Below, piece by piece: positions 36,481 through 44,697 of a stretch of DNA of 64,000 nt. Both the position numbers and the translations under genes were made by a program. Location of the stretch: the NCBI RefSeq assembly GCF_041514305.1, contig NZ_JBGMWH010000004.1, forward strand, positions 186,001 through 250,000. The letters run 5' to 3'. The DNA is from Salinarimonas chemoclinalis. Its GTDB lineage: Bacteria; Pseudomonadota; Alphaproteobacteria; Rhizobiales; Beijerinckiaceae. The notes beneath the pieces are model-generated. The model was not told the origin of the DNA and did not search any database. It worked only from the letters and a program-made list of their open reading frames with translations. The stretch's first letter is position 1; each line of letters starts with the position of its first letter.

Positions 36481-37587
36481 ATGCCCCACGGCACCCACTC
36501 GGCCGACGCGCGCATCGCCCGCCTGCGCGAGACGATGGCGGCGCGCGACGTGGACCTCGTCGCGCTCGCGCCGGGCGCGCACATGCACTGGCTGCTCGGC
36601 TGGCACCCCCATCCCGACGAGCGCGCGACCTTCGTCCTCGTCGGCCGCGAGGCGGCGGCGGTCGTGGTCCCCTCGGTGAACGCCGAGGACATGCGCGCGC
36701 ACGCGGACCTGCCGTGCTTCACCTGGAAGGACGAGGACGGACCGGGCCGCGCCCTCGCCGAGGCGCTCGACGCCTGCGGTGCGGGGCCGGGCGACCGTCT
36801 CTCCCTCGACGAGACGGCGCGCGCCGACGCCGCCCTCGCGCTCCTGCGGGCGCTGGGCTCACTCGATTGCGGCTTCGCGAGCGAGACCGTCGGCGCCCTG
36901 CGCGCGATCAAGGACGCCGACGAGATCGCGGCCCTGCGCCGCTCCGCGGCCGTCGCGGACGCGGCCCTGCTGGCGGGGCTCGACGCCATGCGCCCCGGCA
37001 TGAGCGAGCGCGCGGTCGCGGCGGCCATCCGCGATGAATTCGCCCGCAACGGCGTCTCCGGGTCTTTCACGCTCGTGGCGGGCGGTCCCAACGGCGCCTT
37101 TCCGCACCATTCCACAGGCGACCGCGCGCTGCGCGAGGGCGACGCCGTCGTGATCGATCTCGGCGGCCCGCTCGCCCATTTCGCCAGCGACATGACCCGC
37201 ATGGCGATCCTCGGCGACGGCCCGCAGGGCTATGCGGAGGTGCACGCGATCGTCGAGGAGGCGGTCCTGGCGGCCATGGCCGCGGCACGTCCCGGCGTGG
37301 CGGCCAAGGCGGTCGACGCCGCCGCCCGCGGCGTCATCGAGAAGGCGGGCTACGGAGAGTTCTTCGTCCACCGCACGGGGCACGGGCTCGGGCTCGAGGT
37401 GCACGAGCCGCCCTATCTCACGGCCACGTCCGAGACGATCCTGGAACCCGGCATGGTGTTCTCGATCGAGCCCGGGATCTACCTTCCGGGGCGATTCGGG
37501 ATTCGGCTCGAGGACATCGTCGTGCTGGAGGAGGACGGCCCGCGGGTCCTCTCGGCCCTGCCGCGCGCGGTGCGCCGGATCGGCTGA
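36481..37587 (+). CDS. M24-family metallohydrolase (Xaa-Pro peptidase-like)
   Basis: 368 residues: creatinase-type N-terminal domain (1-140) and pita-bread metal domain. All five metal ligands are present: D226, D237, H301, E330 and E344. An intact two-metal site supports aminopeptidase P or prolidase-like hydrolysis; creatinase itself lacks metal. It could cut a proline-containing dipeptide or another amide. ATG 36481 is the family-like start, with only a weak ribosome site. Own operator (site F); the lone binding protein gene behind site G follows. Confidence 0.88.
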   Translation: MPHGTHSADARIARLRETMAARDVDLVALAPGAHMHWLLGWHPHPDERATFVLVGREAAAVVVPSVNAEDMRAHADLPCFTWKDEDGPGRALAEALDACGAGPGDRLSLDETARADAALALLRALGSLDCGFASETVGALRAIKDADEIAALRRSAAVADAALLAGLDAMRPGMSERAVAAAIRDEFARNGVSGSFTLVAGGPNGAFPHHSTGDRALREGDAVVIDLGGPLAHFASDMTRMAILGDGPQGYAEVHAIVEEAVLAAMAAARPGVAAKAVDAAARGVIEKAGYGEFFVHRTGHGLGLEVHEPPYLTATSETILEPGMVFSIEPGIYLPGRFGIRLEDIVVLEEDGPRVLSALPRAVRRIG

Positions 37588-37662
37588 GGCCGGGGCGCGC
37601 CTTCGCGGCCCGGCGTGCGCGAAATCCCGGTTGGCAAGCGCGCGCCCGGCTGCTTAGCTGAT

Positions 37663-37678
37663 GCGCACAAGTGTTCGC
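37663..37678. promoter_or_regulatory. Shared operator, site G
   Basis: GCGCAC (37663) and GTTCGC (37673) around AAGT, flanked by T and A so that TGCG...CGCA is symmetric. A weak third half-site, TCGCAT, lies 3 bases downstream (37682). TTGGCA at 37631 could be a -35, but no good -10 follows. It sits 83 bases before the binding protein start. Confidence 0.6.
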
Positions 37679-37761
37679 AGATCGCATGGGATCCGCGGCA
37701 CGAAGCCGGCCGCGCGGCCCATGGGGCCGGGAGAGCCGGCGAGCCGAGAAGGGGAACGATC

Positions 37762-39342
37762 TTGAAGCAAGCATTCCTGAGGCGCACACTCCTCGTGGGG
37801 ACGGCGCTCGCGCTGCTCTCCACCGCGGCGAGCGCCGAGACCCTGCGCTGGGGCCTCGCCGGCGACGCCATGACCCTCGATCCTCACGCCCAGAACGAGG
37901 GCGTCACCATCATGCTGCAGTCGCAGATGATGGAGCCCCTCGTCTCGCGCGCCCCCACGGGTGAGCTGGAGCCGACGCTCGCCACCGCCTGGCGGGTGAA
38001 GGAGGGCGAGCCGAACGTGTGGGTGTTCGACCTGCGCGAGGGCGTCACCTTCCACGACGGCGCGACCTTCGATTCGGAGGACGTGGTATTCTCCTTCGCG
38101 CGTGCGATGTCGCCGCAGAGCCAGATGCGCGGCCTGATCGCCTCCGTCGAAGAGGTCCGCGCCACGGGTCCGCACCAGGTCGAGATCGTCACCAAGGGAC
38201 CCAACCCCATCCTGCCGACGGCGCTCGTCAGCATCCTGATGATGGACGAGGATTGGGTGCGCGCGAACGACGCCGTGACGCCGCAGGACGTCGCCGCCGG
38301 CGAGGTCACCTTCGCGGCCGTCAACGTGAACGGCACCGGGCCCTACCGGCTCGTCTCGCGCGAGCTCGACACCCGCACCGTGATGCGTCGCAACGACGAC
38401 TACTGGGGTCTCGAGACCTTCCCCGTGGACGTCGAGGAGATCGTCTTCACGCCGGTCGCCAATCCCGCCACGCGCGTCGCGGCGCTGATCTCGGGCGAGC
38501 TCGACTTCGTGCAGGACGTGCCGGTGCAGGACATCGAGCGCGTGCGCCAGGTCCCGGGCCTCACGGTCGCCACCGGCGCGGAGAACCGCTCGGTCTTCTT
38601 CGGGGTCAACGTGGCCGACACGCTCGAGCGCGGCGGCGGCGAGAACCCGATGGCGGACGTGCGCGTGCGCCGGGCGATGAGCATGGCGATCGATCGCGAG
38701 GCGATCCAGCGTGTCGTCATGCGCGGCCAGTCGCTGCCCGCCGGCGTGATCATGCCCGCCTTCGTCTCCGGCTGGAGCGAGGCGCTCAACGCCTATCCCG
38801 CTCCCGACCGCGAGGCCGCGAAGGCGCTCCTCGCGGAGGCCGGCTGGCCGGACGGCTTCGAGGTCCAGCTCGACTGCCCCAACGACCGCTACATCAACGA
38901 CGAGGCGATCTGCCAGGGCGTCGTCGGCATGCTGGCGCAGATCGGCGTCGAGGCGCGGCTGCAGGCCATGCCGAAGTCGCAGTTCTTCCCGATGGTGAAT
39001 GGCCTCGAGAGCGACTTCTACATGCTGGGCTGGGGCGTGCCGAGCTACGATTCCGAGTACATCTTCAACTTCCTCTATCACACCCGCACCGAAGCCTACG
39101 GCAGCTGGAACAACACCCGCTACTCCAATCCCGAGCTCGACGCCATGATCCAGGGCATCGCCCAGGAGATCGACATCGCGAAGCGCGACGGGATGATCGC
39201 CGACATGTGGGAGATGGTGAAGGAGGACGTGGTCTACATCCCGATCCATCATCAGGTGCTCAACTGGGCGATCAAGGACAATTACGAGATCGACGTCGAC
39301 CCGGACAACCAGGCGCGGATCAAGTACTTCGCCGTGAACTGA
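37762..39342 (+). CDS. Peptide/opine-type ABC transporter substrate-binding protein (family 5), unaccompanied
   Basis: 526 residues with an unusual TTG start behind AGAAGGGG (37747-37754). Sec signal of about 25 residues, RRTLLVGTALALLSTAASA then ETLRW. Family 5 (DppA/OppA/NikA) features: DAMTLDPH, LEPTLATAWRV, VTFHDGATFDSEDVVFSF with parts of each seen, and PDREAAKALLAEAGWPDG. These proteins bind peptides, opines, glutathione or nickel chelates. No permease or ATPase gene follows; convergent minus-strand genes begin after a strong terminator, so it must use membrane parts encoded elsewhere. Confidence 0.9.
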   Translation: MKQAFLRRTLLVGTALALLSTAASAETLRWGLAGDAMTLDPHAQNEGVTIMLQSQMMEPLVSRAPTGELEPTLATAWRVKEGEPNVWVFDLREGVTFHDGATFDSEDVVFSFARAMSPQSQMRGLIASVEEVRATGPHQVEIVTKGPNPILPTALVSILMMDEDWVRANDAVTPQDVAAGEVTFAAVNVNGTGPYRLVSRELDTRTVMRRNDDYWGLETFPVDVEEIVFTPVANPATRVAALISGELDFVQDVPVQDIERVRQVPGLTVATGAENRSVFFGVNVADTLERGGGENPMADVRVRRAMSMAIDREAIQRVVMRGQSLPAGVIMPAFVSGWSEALNAYPAPDREAAKALLAEAGWPDGFEVQLDCPNDRYINDEAICQGVVGMLAQIGVEARLQAMPKSQFFPMVNGLESDFYMLGWGVPSYDSEYIFNFLYHTRTEAYGSWNNTRYSNPELDAMIQGIAQEIDIAKRDGMIADMWEMVKEDVVYIPIHHQVLNWAIKDNYEIDVDPDNQARIKYFAVN

Positions 39343-39372
39343 GACGACGCGACGGTCGATTTCGGCCGGTAC

Positions 39373-39399
39373 GGCGCCGCGCTCCAAGAGCGCGGCGCC
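39373..39399. terminator. Strong bidirectional terminator hairpin
   Basis: Perfect 12-base stem GGCGCCGCGCTC (39373-39384) and GAGCGCGGCGCC (39388-39399) with a CAA loop, placed between two convergent genes (stops at 39342 and 39406). Only a short TTCC follows. Very stable, the best terminator candidate in the window. Confidence 0.75.
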
Positions 39400-39405
39400 T
39401 TCCGT

Positions 39406-40497
39406 TCAGGGGGTGCGCGCCCCGTGCACCGCGTCGCTCGCGTTGGTGTTGAGGTTGTACTTCATGATGCGCCCGTGGCGGCCGGCACGGTCGCTCTCCA
39501 GCCCGTAGACCGGGCCGGACGGCCCGCGCGCCTGCTCGAGCACCGCGTCGACGGCGCGCCGGTCGCCCTCGTCGAGGCGGAAGCCGAACACGTCCAGCGT
39601 GCGGGGCAGGTGGCGGGCGTAGCGTGCGCCGACGATGGCGGCGGCGACGCCCGGCTGGTCGAGCACCCAGCGGGTCGCCACCGACGCGATCGACACCCCG
39701 TGCCGATCGGCGATTGTGCGCAGCGTGGCGAGCAGCTCCTGGAACAGGTCCCAGGGACCGAACTCGTCGATGATCAGGCGGTACTTGACGAGCGAGCGGT
39801 TCTCGTGCGCGAAGCCGGGATCCGGCCGCCCGAGCCACGCGTCCGTCATGAAGCCGCCGGCGAGCGTGCCGTAGCACAGGAGTGCGACGTCGTGCGCCCG
39901 CGCCCAATCGGCGAGACCGCCGGCGGGCCGGCGATCGAGCAGCGAGTACTGCACCTGCGCGGACACGATCTCGGCGCCCGCCTCGCGGAAGCGTGCGATC
40001 GGGCCCCTGTCCCAGTTGGTGACGCCGATCGCCCCGACCTTGCCCTTGCGGCGGCAGGCCTCCAGCACCTGGAGCGCCGCCCCGGGGTCGCCGACGCCGA
40101 GGTCCCACCAGAAGAACTGGACGAGATGCAGCCGCTCGAGGCGCAGGCGGGCCAGCGAGCGATCGACGATCGCCTCGATCTCGTGCGGGCGGATGTCGGC
40201 GAGCCGGCCGAGGTCGGGGACGAGCTTGGTGTGCACGACGACCCGGTCCGCCGCCTCCCGTCCCCGCCGGCGACGCACGTCGGCGATGAAGGTGCCGATC
40301 ATCTCCTCCACGCCGCGATAGATGTCGGCGCAGTCGAACGTGGTGATCCCCGCGTCGAGGAAGGCCTCCATGTGCGCGACGGCCTCGGTGGGGTCGACCG
40401 GGCCGTGATCGCCGGCGAGCTGCCAGCCGCCCTTGATCACGCGCGAGATGGCGTGCGCGCCCGCGAGCGGTGCGGTCTCGACCGTCGGTGTCGTCAT
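39406..40497 (-). CDS. Aldo/keto reductase-family protein with altered catalytic His
   Basis: 363 residues, AKR barrel. The family D and Y are present in FDCADIY, and K in VVHTKLV. The fourth residue, usually His in a QIHWPD-type strand, is replaced: this strand reads VQFFWWD. NADPH-site features are present near the end (ASVATRWVLDQPGVAAAIVGAR split by a few residues). The His loss may change it from carbonyl reduction to another activity, as in AKRs that act on steroid double bonds or channel subunits. Last gene of the minus-strand trio starting with BKACE, 4-base overlap. Confidence 0.82.
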   Translation of the reverse strand: MTTPTVETAPLAGAHAISRVIKGGWQLAGDHGPVDPTEAVAHMEAFLDAGITTFDCADIYRGVEEMIGTFIADVRRRRGREAADRVVVHTKLVPDLGRLADIRPHEIEAIVDRSLARLRLERLHLVQFFWWDLGVGDPGAALQVLEACRRKGKVGAIGVTNWDRGPIARFREAGAEIVSAQVQYSLLDRRPAGGLADWARAHDVALLCYGTLAGGFMTDAWLGRPDPGFAHENRSLVKYRLIIDEFGPWDLFQELLATLRTIADRHGVSIASVATRWVLDQPGVAAAIVGARYARHLPRTLDVFGFRLDEGDRRAVDAVLEQARGPSGPVYGLESDRAGRHGRIMKYNLNTNASDAVHGARTP

Positions 40498-40871
40498 CGT
40501 CCCTCGTCCTCCTCGCGCCACCAGGCGACGCCGCGCGCCGCGGGCAGGCCCGTCGTCCCGGCGTGCGAGAACCAGCGCCGTCCCTCGCGGTGGATACGGA
40601 AGCGCCCGCCGCAATGCGGATCGGGGCAGGCGATCTCGGCGTCGGTGGTCATCCAGTCGTGCGCGTCGGTCGCGCGCTGCTTCGCCGGCAGGAGCGGGAT
40701 GAGCGCCGCGAGCGCGTACATCGACACCGCCTGCCCCGGCTCGAAGACGAGCGTCTCGCCGACGACCCGGAAGCTCTCGCCCTCGACGTGGCGGCAGACC
40801 GGCGCGCGGTCGCCGAGCACGGTCTCGACCCGCAGGTCCCAGAGCCAGAAGCCCTTCTCGTCCTCGCTCAT
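40494..40871 (-). CDS. Small TIGR04076-like protein of unknown function
   Basis: 125 residues, no signal or membrane segment. It has VETVLGDRAPVCRHVEGESF near the N-terminus, with CRH, and CPDPHCGGRFRIHREG later, with two cysteines spaced by four residues. The pattern looks like the TIGR04076 group, often found as small partner proteins in anaerobic or catabolic operons. The Cys/His residues could bind a metal, but this is a guess. It overlaps both neighbours by 4 bases, so production is tightly coupled to BKACE and the AKR. Confidence 0.6.
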   Translation of the reverse strand: MSEDEKGFWLWDLRVETVLGDRAPVCRHVEGESFRVVGETLVFEPGQAVSMYALAALIPLLPAKQRATDAHDWMTTDAEIACPDPHCGGRFRIHREGRRWFSHAGTTGLPAARGVAWWREEDEGR

Positions 40872-41713
40872 GATCCGATCTCCGCCGGCGCGGGGCGCAG
40901 GTCCAGCATCGCCCTCGCCTGCGCCGGCGTCGCGACGGGCCTGCCGTGACGCTCGCAGAGCGCGACCACCCGTCTCACGAGCGCGGCGTTCGACGGCGCG
41001 AGGGTCGTACGGTCGAGGCGCACGTTGTCCTCGAGTCCGGTGCGGGCGTGCCCGCCCGCGGCGACGGCCCACGCGTTCAACGTGATCTGGTGCGGGCCGA
41101 TGCCGGCCGCGCACCACTCGGCGTCAGGCGCGAGGCGCTCCACGGTGCGCACGTAGTAGTCGAACACGTCCTCGTCGGCGGGCATGGCGTTCTTCACGCC
41201 CATGACGAACTGCACGTAGAGGCGGCCGGGGATGCGGCCGTCGCGGTTCATCGCGACCGCCTGGTGGATGTGCGAGAGGTCGAAGGCCTCGACCTCCGGC
41301 TTGATCCCGTGGGTCCGCATCTCGGCGGCGAGCCAGTCCACCAGGTCGGGCGGGTTCTCGTAGACGCGGGTCGGGAAGTTGTTCGAGCCGACCGAGAGCG
41401 AAGCCATGTCGGGACGCAGGCCCAGCATGCCTCCGCGCGCCCTGCCCGCGCCCGAGCGCCCGCCGGTGGAGAACTGCACGATCATCCCCGGGCAGTGCCG
41501 CTCGACGCCCTCCTTCAGGCGGGCGAACTTCTCCGGATCGGAGGAAGGCGTCTCGTCGTCGTTGCGCACGTGAGCGTGGACGATGGACGCGCCGGCCTCG
41601 AACGCCGCGTGGGTCGACTCGACCTGCTCCGAGACCGTGATCGGGACGGCGGGGTTGTCGCGCTTGCGCGGCAGCGAGCCGGTGATCGCGACGCAGATGA
41701 TGCAGGGTTTCAC
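40868..41713 (-). CDS. 3-keto-5-aminohexanoate cleavage-family enzyme (BKACE)
   Basis: 281 residues. GTG start behind AAGGAG. Barrel features: CIICVAITGSLP start, zinc-binding HAHVR at 46-50, QFSTGGRSG, EVEAFDLSH and GVGN/VGSNN-like segments. BKACE enzymes condense a beta-keto acid with acetyl-CoA and split it into acetoacetate and a new CoA ester; known substrates include 3-keto-5-aminohexanoate and dehydrocarnitine. It suggests that a beta-keto acid is formed in the pathway. Divergent from a TRAP transporter across site H. Confidence 0.87.
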   Translation of the reverse strand: MKPCIICVAITGSLPRKRDNPAVPITVSEQVESTHAAFEAGASIVHAHVRNDDETPSSDPEKFARLKEGVERHCPGMIVQFSTGGRSGAGRARGGMLGLRPDMASLSVGSNNFPTRVYENPPDLVDWLAAEMRTHGIKPEVEAFDLSHIHQAVAMNRDGRIPGRLYVQFVMGVKNAMPADEDVFDYYVRTVERLAPDAEWCAAGIGPHQITLNAWAVAAGGHARTGLEDNVRLDRTTLAPSNAALVRRVVALCERHGRPVATPAQARAMLDLRPAPAEIGS

Positions 41714-41804
41714 CGCGAGGAGCTCCTTTCCTGCGCTTTCGTCCCCCGTCGGTCGCGGCCGCCGGAGTCCCGGCCCGTATCTGCCACGAAAGACATGGGT
41801 TTGT

Positions 41805-41820
41805 GCGCACAAAAATTCGC
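41805..41820. promoter_or_regulatory. Shared operator, site H
   Basis: GCGCAC (41805) and ATTCGC (41815) around AAAA; the right half has A for the usual G. No third half-site. It lies at the middle of the divergent gap, 91 bases from the BKACE start and 88 bases from the TRAP binding protein start. Confidence 0.6.
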
Positions 41821-41908
41821 AAAACGGCTCTTGCTCGCTGCTCGCTTTCCGTGCCTCATCGGTCGGCCGCGAACCGTGGTACACCGGAGAGAATGGGAGC
41901 CCCGAGCC

Positions 41909-42889
41909 ATGAAACAGATCCCTGTGCGCTGCGCGTTCGGTATCGCCAGCATAGTGTTCGGCGTCGTGGCTGGGCCGGTCGCCGCGCAGGAGACGCTCCG
42001 CTTCGCACACTTCTCCGCCATCGACGACCCGAACCATGTCGCCGCACAGATGTTCGCGGACCGCATCGCGGAAGAGACCGACGGGCGCTACAATGTGCAG
42101 ATCTTCGAGAACTCGCAGCTCGGCGGTGAGCTCGAGGTGGTCGAGGGCATCCAGCTCGGCACGATCGACGTGGCGCCGCCCTCCGCGGCCGTGCTCGCCA
42201 ACCTCGTCCCCGAGATGAACCTCCTGAACATGCCGTTCCTGTTCAGCGACTTCGACCACTACGAAGCCGTCCTCGACGGCCCGTTCTTCGAGGCGCTCGT
42301 CGAGGTGGCCGCGCAGAGCGGCGTGCGGGTGCTCGGCGTGATGACGTCGGGCCCGCGGCACATCATGACGAAGTTCCCGGTGGAGAGCATGGCCGACCTC
42401 GCGGGCGCGAAGATCCGCACCGTGCAGAACCCCGTCCACGTCGCGACCTTCACCGCCTTCGGCGCGAACGCCACGGCGATCGCCTACCCCGAGGTCTACG
42501 GCGCGCTACAGACCGGCGTCGTCGACGGGGGCGATGCGGCCAACACCAACTACTACACCGCCCGTTTCTACGAGGTGGCGCCCTACTGGGCCCAGGTGAG
42601 CTGGCTGTTCTACTCGAACCCCATCGTCATGTCCGAGGCGGCCTTCCAGGCTCTGTCCGACGAGGACAAGGCGATCTTCCAGGAGGTCGGCCGCGAGGTC
42701 GGCCGCGCCCAGATCGACGGCTGGAAGGAGAGCGACGCGCGCCTGCTCGACACGCTCCAGGCGCAGGGCGTGACCGTCACGACGCCGCCGCGCGAGCCCT
42801 TCCAGGAGGCCGTCGACGGCGTCTACGCGGAGTTCCTGAAGAGCGACTTCGAGCGCACGTGGCTCGACGAGATCCGTGCGGCGCGCTGA
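41909..42889 (+). CDS. TRAP transporter substrate-binding protein (DctP)
   Basis: 326 residues with a Sec signal ending near VAAQE (about 27). LRFAHFSAIDDPNHVAAQ, the LGGELEVVEGIQLGTIDV segment and AGAKIRTVQNPVH (with the substrate arginine) are typical. It differs from the DctP at 19105, so it probably binds a different acid. First gene of a P-Q-M TRAP operon under site H. Confidence 0.92.
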   Translation: MKQIPVRCAFGIASIVFGVVAGPVAAQETLRFAHFSAIDDPNHVAAQMFADRIAEETDGRYNVQIFENSQLGGELEVVEGIQLGTIDVAPPSAAVLANLVPEMNLLNMPFLFSDFDHYEAVLDGPFFEALVEVAAQSGVRVLGVMTSGPRHIMTKFPVESMADLAGAKIRTVQNPVHVATFTAFGANATAIAYPEVYGALQTGVVDGGDAANTNYYTARFYEVAPYWAQVSWLFYSNPIVMSEAAFQALSDEDKAIFQEVGREVGRAQIDGWKESDARLLDTLQAQGVTVTTPPREPFQEAVDGVYAEFLKSDFERTWLDEIRAAR

Positions 42890-42901
42890 TCCGGCACGAT
42901 C

Positions 42902-43414
42902 GTGAGCGTCGGATCGGTCGCCCTGCGCGCCCTCGGGGTGCTCCGTCGCCTGCTGCAGGCGGCGACCGTCGCCTGCCTCGCGATCATGGTCCTCGCGATC
43001 ACGGTCCAGGTCGTCGGTCGCTACCTCCTGCCCTTCCCCATCGCGGACGCCGTGGAGATCTCCACCTTCGCGCAGGTGTGGCTCGTGCTGCTCGGTGCGG
43101 GCCTCGCCTGCCGCGCGGACGCCCTGTTCACGGTGGACCTCGTCGGCTCGCGGCTCTCGCCAGCGCTGGAGCGGGCGCGCCGGCTCCTCGTCCTCCTCGC
43201 CGGATCGGTGTTCCTCGGCATGCTCTTCTGGGGGAGCCTCTCGCTGCTCGAGCTCGGGACACGCCAACGCGCGCCGACGCTGCGGATCGCGATGTGGTGG
43301 ATCTACGTCTCGATCCCGATCGGCGTCGCCTACTTCTGGATCGAGCTGGCGGTGCGCTGCCTCGCGCCGGGGCTCGATCGTGCCGGGCGAAACGACGGGG
43401 AGCCTCCGCGATGA
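42902..43414 (+). CDS. TRAP transporter small membrane subunit (DctQ)
   Basis: 170 residues, four hydrophobic segments, DctQ region ADAVEISTFAQVWLVLLGAGLACRADA. GTG start 12 bases after the binding protein; no strong ribosome site is visible, so translation may depend on the upstream gene. The stop overlaps the DctM start by 4 bases. Confidence 0.87.
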   Translation: MSVGSVALRALGVLRRLLQAATVACLAIMVLAITVQVVGRYLLPFPIADAVEISTFAQVWLVLLGAGLACRADALFTVDLVGSRLSPALERARRLLVLLAGSVFLGMLFWGSLSLLELGTRQRAPTLRIAMWWIYVSIPIGVAYFWIELAVRCLAPGLDRAGRNDGEPPR

Positions 43415-44697
43415 TCGCCGTCGCCCTCGCCTTCATCGTCCTGATGGCGCTCGGCGTGCCCATCGTGCTGGCCATCGGCTCGGTCGCGGCGCTGTACGTG
43501 CTCTTCTTCGTCGACGTGCCGATCGTGGTCGTCGCGCACCGGTTCTACACCGGCATCAACAACTTCACCCTCCTCGCGATCCCGTTCTTCGTGCTCTCGG
43601 GGCTGTTGATGGAGGCCGGCGGCCTGTCGCGGCGGATCGTCGACCTCGCCAGCGCGCTCGTCGGCTGGGTGCGCGGCGGGCTGCTCATGGTCGCGGTCGT
43701 CGCCGCGACGGCGCTCGCGGCGATGTCGGGCTCCGGCAGCGCCGACGCCGCCGCGGTCACGACGGTGCTGCAGGCGGAGCTGCGCAAGCGCAACTACGAC
43801 ATCGACTTCGCCGCGGCACTCATCGCCGGCTCCGCGACGCTCGCGCAGATCATCCCGCCGAGCCTGATGCTGGTGATCATCGCGGTGCAGAACAACCTCT
43901 CGGTCGGCGCCCTCTTCCTCGCCGGCGTGGTGCCCGGGCTCCTCGCCTGCGTCCTCCTGCTGCTCGTCGCCTGGCGGCACGCGCGCGGCAAGCCTGAGCT
44001 GGCGGCGGTCGTGGAGCCGTTCTCGGCGGCCCGCGTCCGGACCACCTTCGTCTCCGCGATCCCGGCCATCGGCATGGCGGTGCTCATCCTGGGCGGCATC
44101 ATCGGCGGGATCATGACGCCCACGGAGGCAGCGGGCAGCGCCGTCGTCTACGCCATGGCGGTGGGCATGCTCGTCCATCGCGAGTTGAAGCCGCGGATGC
44201 TCCCGGCGATCTTCGTGCGCGCGGCGACGTTCTCCGCCGGCCTCCTGCTCCTCGTCGCGACCGCGAACATCCTCAACTGGCTCGCGGCGACGAGCGGCGA
44301 CATCGACCGGCTCGCCGCCTGGCTCGGGAGCGTGCTGACGACGAAGCTCGCCTTCCTCGTCGCGATCAACGTGGTTCTGATGCTGCTCGGCATGTTCGTG
44401 GAAGGCATCGCCCTGATCCTGCTCCTCGGGTCGGTCCTGACGACGCTCGGCGGCGCCTTCGGCATCGATCCGCATCAGATGGCGGTGATCATCGTCTTCA
44501 ACTGCGCCGTCGGCCTGATCACGCCGCCCTTCGGGGCGACGCTCTTCGTCACGGCGATGGTGGCCGGGCGCCCCTTCGTCGCGGTGGCCCGCCGCGCCTT
44601 CATGCCCTGGCTCGCGCTCACGCTCGCGCTCGCGGCGCTGAGCGCGTTCCCGGCGCTCAGCCTCGGGCTGCCGCGCCTCGCGGGGTTCCTGGACTGA
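43411..44697 (+). CDS. TRAP transporter large permease (DctM)
   Basis: 428 residues, about twelve hydrophobic segments. LGVPIVLAIGSVAALYV, AMSGSGSADAAAVTTVL, QIIPPSLMLVI and GLITPPFGATLFV are DctM family motifs. Its last 41 bases overlap the convergent glycosyltransferase gene, so the two messages are complementary at their 3' ends and no terminator fits between them. Confidence 0.92.
   Translation: MIAVALAFIVLMALGVPIVLAIGSVAALYVLFFVDVPIVVVAHRFYTGINNFTLLAIPFFVLSGLLMEAGGLSRRIVDLASALVGWVRGGLLMVAVVAATALAAMSGSGSADAAAVTTVLQAELRKRNYDIDFAAALIAGSATLAQIIPPSLMLVIIAVQNNLSVGALFLAGVVPGLLACVLLLLVAWRHARGKPELAAVVEPFSAARVRTTFVSAIPAIGMAVLILGGIIGGIMTPTEAAGSAVVYAMAVGMLVHRELKPRMLPAIFVRAATFSAGLLLLVATANILNWLAATSGDIDRLAAWLGSVLTTKLAFLVAINVVLMLLGMFVEGIALILLLGSVLTTLGGAFGIDPHQMAVIIVFNCAVGLITPPFGATLFVTAMVAGRPFVAVARRAFMPWLALTLALAALSAFPALSLGLPRLAGFLD

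Noticed and set aside
36481..37587. Ectoine hydrolase (DoeA/EutD) identity for the M24 protein
   Set aside because: Other ectoine genes (DoeB, EutBC, Ehu/Teh-type partners) are missing, and the N-terminal domain looks like a general Xaa-Pro peptidase with a full metal site.
37631..37659. Sigma-70 promoter TTGGCA-N17-TTAGCT upstream of site G
   Set aside because: The -10 hexamer matches only 2 of 6 positions, too weak to call.
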